Shown one piece after another: positions 31,550 to 56,823 of a DNA stretch of 64,000 nt (within the stretch, counting starts at the first letter, position 1; every line of letters starts with the position of its first letter). Origin of the DNA: Hemicordylus capensis (lineage: Eukaryota; Chordata; Lepidosauria; Squamata; Cordylidae); assembly GCF_027244095.1 (NCBI RefSeq), contig NC_069662.1, positions 54,522,001-54,586,000 on the forward strand, read 5' to 3'. The notes beneath the pieces were generated by a model, which saw only the letters and a list, made by a program, of their open reading frames with translations, was not told the origin of the DNA and did no database searches. Both the position numbers and the translations under genes were made by a program.

Positions 31550-32265
31550 AGGTCAGAAGGAGGGAGACTTTAGGAGGAAGGCCAGAGACAGGGTCAAAAA
31601 AATAATTTGGAGGGGCTTAGGGGCCAAAAAAAAGGCAGCTGATTTGGAGACGGCGGGGGGGGGGAGTTTGTTTTTTAAAAAGGAAGCCAATTGGGGGGAA
31701 AGGAAGACTTTTTGATGGGGGGGGGGAAGCCAATTGAAGTGAGGGGGAGGGTGTCCTTTTAGAATTTGGGACTCGGGAGTCAACCAAGCCAATTGGGGAG
31801 ATGGGTCTGGGAGGGTTTTTTAAAAAAATAGGGGGTTAAAGGGTGGACCCCTGGTGTGGGTGGCACGGGCAGTTGGGTGGAGTAGTTGTGGTGTGGGTGG
31901 CAAGTTTTTAAGTTTTTTGGGGGGGAGAGTGGATGGGGGGAGGGCACAGCACCTACCGGGGGTGGGGGAGGGACGCAGTCAACGCTTGGGAACCTGCAGA
32001 TCAAAGGAGGAAAGCCTTATTTAGTGAACTGGAACACAAAGTGTGGGTTCTGGGGGGTGGTTCTCAAGTAATGTTCCTGTGGGGGGAGCATCAAACTCAA
32101 TGCAGCCTATTTAGTGACTCTAAATTGCACACAACCAAAACCAGAACCCAGTCACACCTAAACAGAGGTTGAACCCACCCACTCTGTGACTCTGCCCGCC
32201 CAATGCCATGGCAAGCAAGCAGCAGCAAACACTTGATGGCAGCATCATGGATTGAACCTCATCAT
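31550..32265. promoter_or_regulatory. Upstream region of the hAT transposase
   Basis: G-rich, repetitive 'ggggggaagccaattg' units (31680-31800) containing CCAAT motifs, directly upstream of the transposase frames. A promoter here is expected by position; no TATA box is evident at a sensible spacing. Confidence 0.35.
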
Positions 32266-32274
32266 CATATGTGT

Positions 32275-32605
32275 GTATTGGCCCAGCATGTAGTGGCAGC
32301 ATCAGAACCCAGGACCCCACTCAGACTGCCCCAGAGGCAAGGAAGCACTCTGGCATGGCATTGGCCCAGTATGTAGTGGCAGCATCCGATCCCCTGACCC
32401 CACTCAGACTGCCCCAGAGGCAAGGAAGCACTCTGGCATGGTATTGGCCCAGCATGTAGTGGCAGCATCCGATCCCCTGACCCCACTCAGACTGCCCCAG
32501 AGGCAAGGAAGCACTCTGGCATGGCATTGGCCCAGCATGTAGTGGCAGCATCCGATCCCCTGACCCCACTCAGACTGCCCCAGAGGCAAGGAAACACTCT
32601 GGAAG
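32275..32605. repeat. Tandem array, 83-bp period, about 4 copies
   Basis: Anchor 'gtagtggcagcatc' recurs at 32290, 32373, 32456 and 32539. The central copies are almost identical ('gaccccactcagactgcccc', 'aggaagcactctggcatgg'). Confidence 0.93.
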
Positions 32606-33249
32606 AAGGCACCTGTTCAAAAACCACCTGCAAGACGCATGCAATGCAACGCAACACACAGCAGCAGCAATTTCTTTATTGGGCATGAAGACACAAGTTG
32701 CAACGGTACATCTCCTCTCCCTCCTCCCCACACCCAAATGCATTTCAAGATAGGGGTGTCCCTATTTAAAACCGCCAGCTAGGGAGAGAAAGGGGGCAAC
32801 AAAAGGTGCACAATTGCACACGCACTAACCCCTCTTCTTCCGGTCCTTCTCCTGCCGCTCACTGCTGGTCACGGATGCGCCGCCAACAGCCAACCCCCTG
32901 GGCTGGGACACAACAGGGCGGCCGCACGAGGCACAGGCAACCGGGGTAGTTCAACGATGGAGGGGCAGAAGTGAGGAGACCACACTATTTATGTGTTGTT
33001 GCTCAACTCACCCCCAAGCAGAGACAAATGAAATAAAACAACTTTCAAAAGAAAAATAACCGATGGCGGGGACCTCCAGGTGAGGTCGGAGGTAGGATAC
33101 TGTGTGGCTGCAGCTGTGGGAGGAAGAAGAAGTGAAGGGATGAGGAGAGAGAAAGAGAGAGAGAGAGGAAGAAGAGAGGAGGAGCTGTAATGTAGCAGCA
33201 GGGAGGGGGATTCGGGTGTGGGAGGCAGCAGCAGCGGTGACGGTCCCAA

Positions 33250-33640
33250 GAGGGGGAGAGACCAACAGAGGGTGTTTGGGGGGTGGAGTGTGTTTCAGGG
33301 GGTCTGGGGTATGTAGCGGGGAGTCGGGGGGCAAGAGGGGGAGAGACCAGAGGGTGTTTGGGAGGTGGAGTGTGTTTCAGGGGGTCTGGGGTATGTAGCG
33401 GGGAGTCGGGGGGCAAGAGGGGGAGAGACCAGAGGGTGTTTGGGAGGTGGAGTGTGTTTCAGGGGGTCTGGGGTATGTAGCAGGGAGTAGGGGGCAAGAG
33501 GGGGAGAGACCAACAGAGGGTGTTTGGGGGGTGGAGTGTGTTTCAGGGGGTCTGGGGTATGTAGCAGGGAGTCGGGGGGCAAGAGGGGGAGAGACCAGAG
33601 GGCAGGGTGTGTTTTGGGGGGATTAGTATGCGTCAAGGGG
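33250..33640. repeat. Tandem array, about 82-bp period, about 4.5 copies
   Basis: Units contain 'gggggagagacca', 'gagggtgtttggg', 'gtgtgtttcagggggtctgg' and 'ggggtatgtagc'. Starts are near 33256, 33340, 33422, 33502 and 33586. Confidence 0.92.
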
Positions 33641-33644
33641 GATG

Positions 33645-34885
33645 AATCTGGGTGGGAGGGGCAGGCAGGGCAGGAGTGGAGGAGGAGGAGTTGGCAGTGG
33701 GGGGAGTGGGTTTCTGGAGGGGAGGGAGGGGGGAAGCTGGGAGCAGAGGGCCACACAGAGAGGGGAACAATCAATGAATCAATCAAAGCAAACCAAACAA
33801 TATGAAAAAAAAGTCCAAAAAAAAAACAACACCTGGGAACAATGGGCAGAAAGTCTGGGGGGGGGGGGGAGAGCAACCAACAACAACCAGCAGGGAGGAA
33901 TGGGACACACACACAGCAAAACCAGAACCAAAAGAAGCTAATTGATTTCACACAAAAAACCAAAGTAACTAAGACAGGACTCAACAGGCAGCAGCAGCAG
34001 CACCAGGGAGGATGGGGAACAACACTCAGTCTGGGTGGGAGGGGGCAGGCAGGGCAGGAGTGGAGGAGGAGGAGGTGGCAGTGGGGGGAGTGGGTTTCTG
34101 GAGGGGAGGGAGGGGGGAAGCTGGGAGCAGAGGGCCACACAGAGAGGGGAACAATCAATGAATCAATCAAAGCAAACCAAACAATATGAAAAAAAAGTCC
34201 AAAAAAAACCAACACCTGGGAACAATGGGCAGAAAGTCTGGGGGGGGGGGAGAGCAACCAACAACAACCAGCAGGGAGGAATGGGACACACACACAGCAA
34301 AACCAGAACCAAAAGAAGCTAATTGATTTCACACAAAAAACCAAAGTAACTAAGACAGGACTCAACAGGCAGCAGCAGCAGCACCAGGGAGGATGGGGAA
34401 CAACACTCAGTCTGGGTGGGAGGGGGCAGGCAGGGCAGGAGTGGAGGAGGAGGAGGTGGCAGTGGGGGGAGTGGGTTTCTGGAGGGGAGGGAGGGGGGAA
34501 GCTAGGAGCAGGACCACACAGGGGAACAATCAAATTTGAATCAAAACAATCTATACACAAAGTAAAAAAAAGGAAACCAAAGGGCAGCCAGAAAGTCTCA
34601 GGGCGGGGGGGGGGTAACAACTACCAGGGGGAGGGACTGGGGGAGTGGGTGGGACACACACAGGGAGCAAAACCAGAACCTAATTCCACAAAGAAATCCA
34701 AAGAATGCAAGGCTCAACAGGCAGCAGCACAGGAGGGAAACAATCTTATCTGGGTGGGAGGGAGGGAGGGAGGGGGGAAGCTAGGAGCAGGGCCAGAGGG
34801 GAACAAATTAACAATCAAAATCAGAACACAAGGAATCAAATTGCAGCAATAATATAAACTAAATCCTCAGAAACACAACTCAGAC
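33645..34885. repeat. Tandem array of about 382-bp units, about 3.5 copies
   Basis: Anchor 'tctgggtgggaggg' at 33647, 34030, 34411 and 34749. The first two full units are nearly identical, including 'gggaacaatcaatgaatcaa' and 'aagctaattgatttcaca'; the last is degraded. Because 381 is divisible by three, long meaningless open frames run through the array. Confidence 0.92.
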
Positions 34886-35640
34886 AGGCAGCCAGCAATA
34901 ACAATAGCAGAAGTTATTAATTAAAAACCAAAATCAGCAAATATATAAATTTACACAGAAGCAATAATTGAATGAAACTCAAAAAGTGGAACAAAAGTCA
35001 GGCAAGGCACAAAAACAGGAAAGCAATGCAGAAGAGGGGGGTGGGGGGGGAGGAGGGAAAGCCAAAACTTTGGAAGAAGGGTTGAGAGAAAGGGTGAAGA
35101 GAACAGAAAACACAACAGGAAAAGTTGGAAAAAGTTGAGGGGAAAGTATTAAAGAGGTTTGGACAGAGACAGACAGAGGGCAGATGGACAAGGTGGCACA
35201 CAACAACACACAGAGAGAGCAGAGAGACAGACACACACTAATGTGACACACAGTCAGCAGGGACTCACAGCAGACACCAGCAGCAAAAGAGCAAGCAAGG
35301 TCTCAGAGATGATCCCACAACTGCAGCCAAGAGAAGTTTCCAGAGAAGAGGCTTGGGTTTATATAGGTTTGAAATTCCCTCCTTTGGGAGCCCCCACCTT
35401 TGCACTCCCCCCACGGCCAACAGGGTGCCAGCTCTCAACAGTGCAACAGCCAAGCAGCCTACCAGACCAAAGGACTCATTCTGGCCAATCAAAGGATCAA
35501 TAGCGCAGCCAATACAATGCCTGAAAATAGCATCACAAAATGGATGCTAGGAGCAAAAGTTCAGGAATGAGCCACAAAATGGAGGACACATTTCAAACTT
35601 TAAAGGGACACTCCACTGACTCCAGAGACTCAATTGAACT
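34886..35640. other. Non-coding right arm of the hAT
   Basis: AT- and A-rich sequence followed by purine tracts, ending next to the GC-rich terminal block. No gene recognised. Confidence 0.55.
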
Positions 35641-35771
35641 CCCGAACCGGTTCGGGAAACCCGAGCCGGTTCGGAGCCGAACCGACTCGGATTCGGTCCG
35701 GATCGGTCCCAGAAGGGCCCGATTCGGTCCGGGATCGAACCGCCGGATCCGGACCGAACCGCACATCACTA

Positions 35772-35815
35772 GTCTGACTCAGTATATGGCTGATTCCTAT
35801 GTTCCTAAGTCACCA
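35772..35815 (+). repeat. Right TSD and 3' tail of the split 5S-type SINE
   Basis: gtctgact (35772-35779), followed by 'cagtatatggctgattccta' then tgttccta, completes the SINE begun at 25215. Confidence 0.88.
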
Positions 35816-35829
35816 CCGGACGTGCTGGT

Positions 35830-36990
35830 GGTAACTAGAGACAAATCTCTCCAGATGACCTCAGTGTGCAATGGGGATCATACAGAAGAAGGCGCTCTCT
35901 AGGTAACCTGGACCTAAGCCATTTAGGGCTTTAAAGGCGATAACCAGCACTTGGTATATTTCCTGGAAACATATTGGTAGCCAAAGCAACTGTTTGAGAA
36001 CAGGCATAATATGGTCTCTCTGGGTTACCTCAGAGACCAGTCTGGCTGCCACATTTTGAACTAACTTAAGTTTCTGAACTACATACAAAGGCAGCCCCAC
36101 GTAGAGGCATTGTAATAGTAAGCCTGGTGGTTACCAGCTGATGCACCACTGTTTTTAGATTGTTCTCTTCAAGGAATGCACACAGCTGTTGAATCAGTCA
36201 AAGTTGATGGAAAGTGATCCTGGCCATAGCCTCCACCTGAGATACGAGGTGTTTTGTAACCCGCCCAGAGAACTTGCGTTTTGGGCGGTATAGAAATGTA
36301 TTAAATTAATAATAATAATAATAAAATAATACCACCAGGGTGAGGCCTGGATCCAAGAGCACTTCCAAGCTGCGTACTTGTTCCTTCTGGGGGAGTGTGA
36401 CCCCATCCAGCACAGGAAGATCTAACTCATCCCTCAAATTTTGATCCCCCACAATGAGCATCTCCATCTTGCTTAGATTCAGCTTCAATTTGTTGACCCT
36501 CATCCAGCCCATTACTGCCCGTAGGCATTTATTTAGCATTTAGGGAATGGCATTTAGGGAATGAATCCATTTCCTGATGATGATGATCAGGAGAAATAGA
36601 TTTGGGTGTCGTCAGCATATTGATAACACCCTGCATCAAATCTCCTGATGACCTCATCCAGCAATTTCATGTAGATGTTAAAAAGCTTTGGTGACAGAAT
36701 GGAGCCCTGAGGGACTCCATATAATATCTCCCGTTTCGAAAAGCAACAGTCACCAAGCTCCACCATCTGGAATCTGCTTGAGAGAAAGGAGTGGAACCAC
36801 TACAAAGCAATGCCTCCTATCCTCAGTTCCCCCAGTTGATCCAGAAAGATACCATGGTTGATGTATCGAACACCACTGAGAGAACCAAAAGAACCAACAG
36901 AGTCACACTCCCTCTGTCAATTCCCTGGTAAAGGTCATCCATTAGGCTGCCCAAGGCCATCTCAACGGCCAGTTAATAGGCCTTTCACAG
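35830..36990 (-). repeat. L2-like LINE, RT C-terminal region
   Basis: The minus strand reads MGWMRVNKLKLNLSKMEMLIVG, LVQNVAARLVSEVTQRDHIMPVLKQLLWLPICF, and VLVIAFKALNGLGPGYL, the L2/CR1-clade C-terminus. The higher end (36580-36960) covers the RT region (SPKLFNIYMKLL-like; DTINHGIF-like). A short LINE tail with 'gggcggtatagaaatgtatt' interrupts it near 36245-36330. Confidence 0.82.
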
Positions 36991-37740
36991 CTATTGTAAA
37001 ATTGTTTTGTTAAAAATAGCTTTAACATGTTCATAGTTTATGCAGAAAGTCCAACATCTTCCCCTTCATCAATTTCATGTAACACCTCTGATCTTGGACC
37101 AGACCCCTTATTTCCGGAACCTTAGTCTTAGACCAGAATCTTTATTGTAGTAGGTATCCCATTTGAGTTTTAAGTGCCCTTATTCTTTGATGAACCTGCT
37201 GCATCTAGTGATGCATGTGCAGCCATCTCGTATCAAGAGTGGTAAGGGATGGATGGAAATGTCAGAATATCTAGCAGGGCTTCTTGGATCTCTGTACCGA
37301 CTGAAAAATTGACAAGCAACCCTGTCTTCCCCACACAGACCACCTCACCTTTTTGATTGCTTCAGATATATTGTATACTTTTTGTATGTAGGGCAAAGAA
37401 TGGGGTTAGAATAACTCTGTAAAAAAAACTTTCTACAAACCTTACATTTGCAAAAAATAGGAAGAAGGTAACTCAGTTCCAAGCTTTGTTTTTAAAGAGA
37501 GAATGTAGAAGTGGACTCTAAAAGCACTCTCACCCAAACCAGGATTAGAAATCATGGCCACCAACTAGCCCCAAAGGTCCTTCCCAGCTGAGATTCTTTA
37601 AGGATCAAAAAAGTTCAAAACGTAGCTGTAAATATTCCATCCTAAGCAAGGCTTTTGTGCAAAAAGAGAGACAGACAGACAGACAGACATTGACATAAAG
37701 TAGCATCAACCCAGTGCTAGCCTTGAAATGGGAGGCTGTA
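36991..37740. other. No gene recognised
   Basis: Unique-looking sequence with a (CAGA)n run near 37670. Confidence 0.45.
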
Positions 37741-37744
37741 CCAG

Positions 37745-38245
37745 GCTTGGCATGATGACTTATGGGAGACATGATAGAGGTCTATAAAATGATGCATGGT
37801 ATGGAGAGAGTGGACAGACAGACTTTTTTCTCCCTCTCTCATAACACTGGAATCAAAGGTCTTTCCACAAAAGTGATGGTCAGGAAATTTAGGACCCACA
37901 AAGGGAAGTAATTTTTCACACAGCGCTTAATTAACCTATGGAATTCTCTGTCACAAGATGTGGTGACAGCCACTGACCTGGATGGCTTTAAATGAGGCTG
38001 AGATAAATTCATGGAGAACAAGTCTATCAGTGGCTACTAGTCTGAGGGCTATAGACCAACTCCAGCCTAAGAGGCAAGGTGCCTCTAAATACCAGTTGCA
38101 GGGGAGCAACAGCAGGAGAGATGGCATGCCTTCAGCTCTTGCCTTTGGGTTTCTCAGACGCATCTGGTGGGCCACTGTGTGAAACAGGATGATGGACTAG
38201 ATGGGCCTTGGGCCTGATCCAGCAGAGCTGTTCTTATGTTGTTAA
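37745..38245 (+). repeat. CR1 LINE 3' end
   Basis: 'gggagacatgatagaggtct', 'aatgatgcatggtatggaga', 'atggaattctctgtcacaag' and the 3' UTR to 'cagcagagctgttcttatg' match the CR1 at 1-685, beginning further downstream. Confidence 0.92.
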
Positions 38246-38879
38246 GACAGGTGTTGAAGAAGTGGTAAGGCAGCCAATTGTTAGAGAAATTTCCTTACCA
38301 GGATTTGAAAATTCAAAAGGTACAGTGTTGAAGGAGGAAGCTTAAGCACCACTTGGCCACACCAGTTTCCAAGCAGCAATGCAAGGCAAAAGTGGGGAAG
38401 GGATAATACAGAATCTTATAAAGAGTTGCATTCAGGACTGTTGTCTCCAGAACGCACTCCTGTCATGACCACTGTAGCGAATTAAAGCCTTTGTCTCAAG
38501 CTAGCTCACGTGAGAGAAAAGAAATGCCGAGTCATCCCAGTTGAGCTGCCTGGCTCAGCATAAACTGAACTTCTCATAAAACTAATCTGTATTTCTGGTA
38601 GAATTAAAATGCTGCCGCCACCACCACCCCTCTTATCAACAGAGCTTGAATCTCCTTGGGCTTGGGGTGGAATCCCAGGGAAAACTCTCTTTATTTTGCT
38701 GTTGGATAAGTACAAAAACCTTCCACGTATAGGCCTACATGTGATGAGAAAACTGATAGCTGCTGACCACTTGAGGACACTTTTGCACCAGAGAAATCTC
38801 CTTTCCACCCTTCCTTTTTCTTGAGCTAAAAACCAACTTTGAGAGGCTTGTAAAAAGAAAATAACAGAAAAACAGTTTT

Positions 38880-39118
38880 ATTCAGTTACTACAGACTGCT
38901 TCCGTCTGAGGCTTTTAGGTTTTAAATACACTCAAAAACTGTTGTTGTTTTTAAAAAGTATTTTAATTGGTTTTACTCATTTTTGAATTGTTTTTATATT
39001 GTTTTTAGCATTGTGTTTGAATTGTGGGTTTTATGTCTTTTAAAAAAGTTGTACACCGCCCAGAGCCTCTAGATGGGGCGGTTTATAAATATACTAAATA
39101 AAAAAATTAAATAATAAA
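38880..39118 (+). repeat. L2-like LINE 3' tail
   Basis: T-rich stretch then 'acaccgcccagagcctctag' and 'gggcggtttataaatatact' with an (AAAT)n end. Confidence 0.7.
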
Positions 39119-39574
39119 AATACTTAGGTTACAAAATAGGTTGTCTTAGGCTTCAGTTTGCATTTAGGCACGTTTAAGTTTACGGAGTCTTTTGCAACGC
39201 CCTATGTGGGTTGAGCATAGGCTAGTGTATCTTATTTTAATTCACTTGCTGGATATGTTGCTGCCATACATAGTATAGAATACAATATGGTATGAGATTT
39301 AACACTGCTCTGTATTAATTACATAATTTTGCTGTCTTGCTACCTTTATACTCAGTGTCATTCTGTTATTAGTGTTGACTAACTTTTATATATCGTTTTA
39401 TGTTCATAGTTTTAAGTTCTAGCTTCTTTGACTTAGTATACTAAGAAATTTTATAGAGACTTTTTATTATTTTGTAGGAGTAGATTGTTTGAACCATTTT
39501 TGTCTATCTTGCTGTTATGCTGGTTGAAGACCGAAATATAGATTATGCTATGCTTATTTTAATTATGTTAAAAT

Positions 39575-39772
39575 AAGAGTAACTGGCCCTATCCAACCCC
39601 AGCACAGTACCTCCAGTGACTGTTGCTGGTGTCTCTCTTATGTTTCTTTTAGATTGTGAGCCCTTTGGGGACAGGGAGACATCTTATTTATTTATTATTT
39701 CTCTGTGTAAACCGCCCTGAGCCGTTTTTGGAAGGGCGGTATAGAAATTAAATAAATAAATAAATAAATAAA
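39575..39772 (+). repeat. Tail-type LINE/SINE repeat
   Basis: 'gagtaactggccctatccaa', 'gtgagccctttggggacagg' and 'gagccgtttttggaagggcg', with (AAAT)n at the end. Least diverged of the three copies in the window. Confidence 0.8.
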
Positions 39773-39774
39773 TA

Positions 39775-41035
39775 ATATGTTGCAGGTAGACAATAATAGA
39801 ACAGTATCAGGAATATTTAGAGCACACACATAAAGAAATATACGTTTCTAACGTAAAATCTGACTAAAAAACTGTCCCCTATGCTGAATCCCCTTTTCCT
39901 TGAAAACTCACCCAACACCTGATGAGAATTAAGCTTCCTGCAATCCTGTCTTTCAAGGATCTGCAGTTATTCCATGTGAGAAACCTCCATGCTGGCTTTG
40001 GCCATGATGGAGCAAACTCCAATGATCCTCAGTAAGCCTTTCCATACGCGCTTCTCCAGCACAAACCGCCCCTCTTTTCCCCAGAATTCCCAGCAACCGC
40101 TCTCTAGGCCCCACCCACCTGGTGTACTGATTGGCTGCCCTGGAGTTCACCAGGGTGTCAGTCAAGACAAGAGTTCACACTCCCTGTTAACTCTTTAGAG
40201 CGAGCAGAGGCTGATCACTGCAACCACTCTTAGAAATGTCTGCTTTCCAGTTAATTGTTTAACATCCAACTTGAGGAAGTGTCTAGCTTGAAAGTTTGCA
40301 TCCTGCACTTTGAACATTGATCCTGTTAAAGGTTATTACTGCACTGCTCTATGTTTTGTACAGTACCTGTCACACTGCTAATGCTCAAGAAAGTTTTCAT
40401 CATAGTAGACACAGTCTTTTGTCCTGCTATAGGCCTCCTTTGTTGTGGAACTTGCCTTGGTTGTTGAACTGCAGGTTCTCTCCTTTGACCAACCTGAGCA
40501 CTTTAACCCTGTCATGACTGGCTGTGTGAAGCTTGAGCTCCACGGCTCAGCAGAGAGAACAGGAAATAACAAGCCAGCCACAGAGGGGAGCGGAAATGAA
40601 TCAGAGCCTTTTCTTAAACAGTGTCAGTATTGCAGAACGAAGGATAGCGCTGTATAGTGAGGGCTGCAGGTAGCAGAGAAAGTCGTGCTTGATGCAGCTA
40701 CCTCTTCTGAAGACCTGGATGTCTTAGCAGGTATGCCGGGGTACCCTAGCTATATCTGGGAGAGTCAAATGGCAATGGAGGTGCAGGCAAGGAGAGGCTA
40801 GGTGGGATACTTTGGCAAATGTTTTGAAGGAAGCCCTTAGAAGAGAAGCTTAACAAATAGACGGGACCTGGGGACAGGGGAGGAGGGTTCTGTTCCATTG
40901 CAAGGCAGAAGACGTATCGGTGACCTTTTTGAGGGAGTCCAAAAGAGAGCGCAAACACACCAGAATGATTTGCAATTCTCAAGCTGCAAGACTAGAAGAA
41001 TTGTTCGCATGAAAGAGACTCCTTCTCTCCTATTT
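39775..41035. other. No gene recognised (inferred LIMD2 intron 1)
   Basis: Non-repetitive, with short open frames only. No convincing extra 5' UTR exon was found. Confidence 0.45.
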
Positions 41036-41140
41036 CCAGGCATCAAGAAGAGCCAACATAAGCCATACCAACACAGAAGGGTTGACAAATCCAAGGGAGT
41101 GAAGCGACAGACCTGTGTTGGGGGGAAGAAGCAGAGAGCC

Positions 41141-54213
<13,073 letters not shown>

Positions 54214-55160
54214 CGAGCCTGCCCCTCTTTCTTCACTTGGAGAGCCTCGGCGCAGGGATGAACTGAGCTGATGGAAAGCAATGGAGTTGGCAAGGCTTGC
54301 TGGGAGTAGGGAAGGCTAGGCTGGGCTGCTGCAGAGTTTGGTTCTTAGGATATGGGGGAAACAGGTGCCTGTATGTCTGTTTGGGCTGAGGGCTGGGGAA
54401 TCTACAAATCTCCTAGAATTGCCCAGGTGGTGAGACTGGAGACCAGAGACCAGTGCTCAGTCATGCAGGAACAGGATCGCCCGTGGGGGACAGAGGTAAT
54501 ACTGGTGGTGATAGATATTGGAACAATACTTCCAAACTTTTCAGCTGGATAAGCTATAAATGAGATTCTACCTCTGGTTAGTACGAGTCCTTTGCTCACT
54601 ACACAATCCTGCGTACCATTTTATAACTTTCTACTAGCAGTGGCAATCCACCCATGTTTTCTATTTCTATTAAACTGCTGAGAGGAAATTGCCCAGCTAC
54701 TATCTCCCTTGCCACTGAACCTTAGGACAAACTTTCCAGCAGGTTTTGGGTGAACCCAATGGCTGAGGGTAGTGCAGCGCCATGGATACAGAAGCAGCCA
54801 GCACCTCTACCAGCATGACTGTAACCACAGTTCTCCCAATCACCACAAAGAAACAAATGACGGTTATGCCGGTAGTGCAGCTTTACTTCCAGAAGGTGCT
54901 GTTGCTTGTGCCCACAGCAGTGATGCCACAGTAATCATCCCCATTTGCTATTACCCATACGCATGTCAGTCTGTGTCTTCCAAAATGTTAAGGTACTATC
55001 ACATTCACCCAATTTTGGAAGGGGAGATGACGCACCACCCTTGTAAAACAACCAGCTACCTGAATCAACAAGGCTTCAGTTTCCTAAGGACCTTTTAGAA
55101 TGGGGCAGGGAACAGAGTGAATTCTGTCACTTCCGCTTTACTGTTAAAGACATTTTTGCA
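54214..55160 (+). other. LIMD2: LIMD2 3' UTR and flank
   Basis: Unique sequence after the stop. An ATTAAA variant signal at about 54669 is the first candidate poly(A) site; no canonical AATAAA was seen before the SINE at 55170. The true transcript end is uncertain. Confidence 0.45.
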
Positions 55161-55169
55161 ATAAGCCTG

Positions 55170-55425
55170 TGCCTCTTCTGCCATGGGGGAATTGTGCTTC
55201 TCCTGCCCATGTAAGATGTTCCCCTTATGGGATGGAGCTGCAGCTGATTGCATCTGCTTTGTATGTAGGTCCTGGGCTCAAACCCTGCCCTCTCTAGGTG
55301 CAGCTGGGAGAGACTCCTGCCTGAAACCTTGGAGAGCTGCTAACAGTGTAGAAGACAATACCAAGCTAGGTATTGTCAGACCAATGGTCTGACTCAGTAG
55401 AAGGCAGCTTCTTGTGCTCCTAGGT
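55170..55425 (+). repeat. tRNA-headed SINE with the shared tail
   Basis: 'catctgctttgtatgtaggt' then 'cctgggctcaaaccctg' is a tRNA-like A/B-box head. The body 'gggagagactcctgcctgaa' and end 'caatggtctgactcagtaga' are the same as in the 5S-headed family. Confidence 0.8.
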
Positions 55426-56044
55426 GCCTGGGATAGGAAAGGCTGCATGTGCTCAGCTTCAGATATTCTAACAAACATGAGAAGGGTAGCATAGTACTAC
55501 ATGTTCTGTCAAAGTTAACAAGTTTCTTCTGTCGTTGTGGAAGACAATAAGAAACAAACTTGTGCAACAGTGATTGAAGCTTAAACTCCCAGCCCCTATG
55601 CAAAACTAATGGTGAATTGAGACATGAAATGGACTCCAAACCTTGCACCCTGGTTTTCATCAGCTCAGTTCTGCCCAAACATTCAGCCTTAAATCCCGGG
55701 GAAATGTTCAATGTGTCTCTCTTTTATATTTGCCTTTTTGAGTGGTACGTGGTAAACTGAAGCACGAACTCGTGGTGTTGTGTCCAGAGTTGCGCTGTCT
55801 GCTCTCTTTTGATTATTTTTGTAATATAGGTTTTCTGAGCCTTTCTTGCTTCATGTTGTTTTGTGAAAAGGTTTGAGAAAGGAGTTTACATTCCTCTGCC
55901 AACGGATTTCTCCATCAGCATGAAAATGTTGGCAAACTACACAAGAACAAAAGCAGCAGACTTAGTTAATAATTTCTAATTTTATATATAAAACAAATTA
56001 GAGGCTCCATGTGTGTTGCTGTAAAAAAAGGTATGTCCCAAGCA

Positions 56045-56225
56045 TAGGGGGGATGGAGTCACAGCTCAGTGGTTAGAGCATCTGCTTTGCAGGCAGAAGG
56101 TCCCAGTGTCCCTCTCTGGCATCTCCAAGTAGAGCTGAGGAAGACTCCTGCCCGAAACTTTGTATTCAGTTCTGAGCTAGATGGACTAATGGTTTGATTC
56201 AGTATAAGGCAGCTTCCTATGTAAG
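56045..56225 (+). repeat. tRNA-headed SINE with the shared tail
   Basis: 'cacagctcagtggttagagc' then 'atctgctttgcaggcagaag' is a clear tRNA-like head; 'gagctagatggactaatggt' then 'cagtataaggcagcttccta' is the shared tail. Confidence 0.88.
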
Positions 56226-56817
56226 CAAACAGCAACATGGAGGGTAACCTACTTCATATGATGAATGTTTAGCAGTTTAAGTGCTTCTGAGGACAGGAGG
56301 CACAAGACAGACAACAGGAGCACCAGAGATATTCAGTGTCCTAGGTTGTATAGACAGAAGGGAATGAGCATCCAAAGGCACCCCACATGCCTGGACTACA
56401 GGCTCAGCAATAGTGAAACTGGACACTTGAGTCTCACTCTTCAGAGCCATCGCGATATGGCCCTCCTGCCATGGGCTTCAAAGGTAAACATCTCATGAAA
56501 TAAGCTGCTGTTCACAGGAACTCCAGCCACCACAATCCAAATAGATTGCCAGGCTGGAAGATTCTACAGCTACTTTGCTACAGCAGGGACAGCCACGCTA
56601 CAATTCCAGTTCACAGAGAATGCTGAGGCTGAGGGGTGTGTGCGCATGTGTGTGTGTGTGTGTGTGCGCGTGCAGTAGTGGTGGTGGAGAGAACTTAACA
56701 GAAAAACCCTTGCAGAGAGAGTGAGTGAGGACCTTTCTGCTGCCTCTGAATATCCAATCATCCACTGATGATACCAAAAGGCACGTAACAAAAACAGTAT
56801 TAGCTGAAAACAATAGT

Positions 56818-56823
56818 TTTATT
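56818..56823 (-). terminator. MAP3K3: Candidate poly(A) signal of MAP3K3
   Basis: AATAAA on the minus strand, in unique sequence beyond a long stretch with no other gene. Cleavage would be expected near 56800. Other tttatt motifs (for example near 59107 and 60346) could give shorter forms. Confidence 0.5.

Larger units (their letters stand above)
25493..35771 (-). mobile_element. 10.3-kb hAT transposon, autonomous-looking
   Basis: Ends are tagggatgtgcataaaacc (left) and, inverted, tagtgatgtgcggttcggtc (right). They are followed on both sides by about 130 bases of CCGGTTCGG-type GC repeats. The 8-bp duplication gtctgact is perfect on both sides, and removing the element restores a continuous 5S-type SINE. 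Inside, on the minus strand, is a transposase frame (28762-31206). The rest is non-coding: a 0.5-kb foldback near the left end, purine-rich simple sequence, and three tandem arrays on the right. Typical hAT elements are about 2.5-5 kb, so this one is long. The unmutated TSD and open transposase suggest a recent insertion; its ability to move is not shown. Confidence 0.92.

Noticed and set aside
32275-32605. CRISPR-like array
   Set aside because: The repeats are contiguous 83-bp units without spacers, in a vertebrate transposon.
33295-34620. 441-codon open frame on the minus strand, proline/cysteine-rich
   Set aside because: It runs through the 82-bp and 382-bp tandem arrays. The product is repetitive low-complexity sequence; 381 is a multiple of three, so openness is a consequence of the array.
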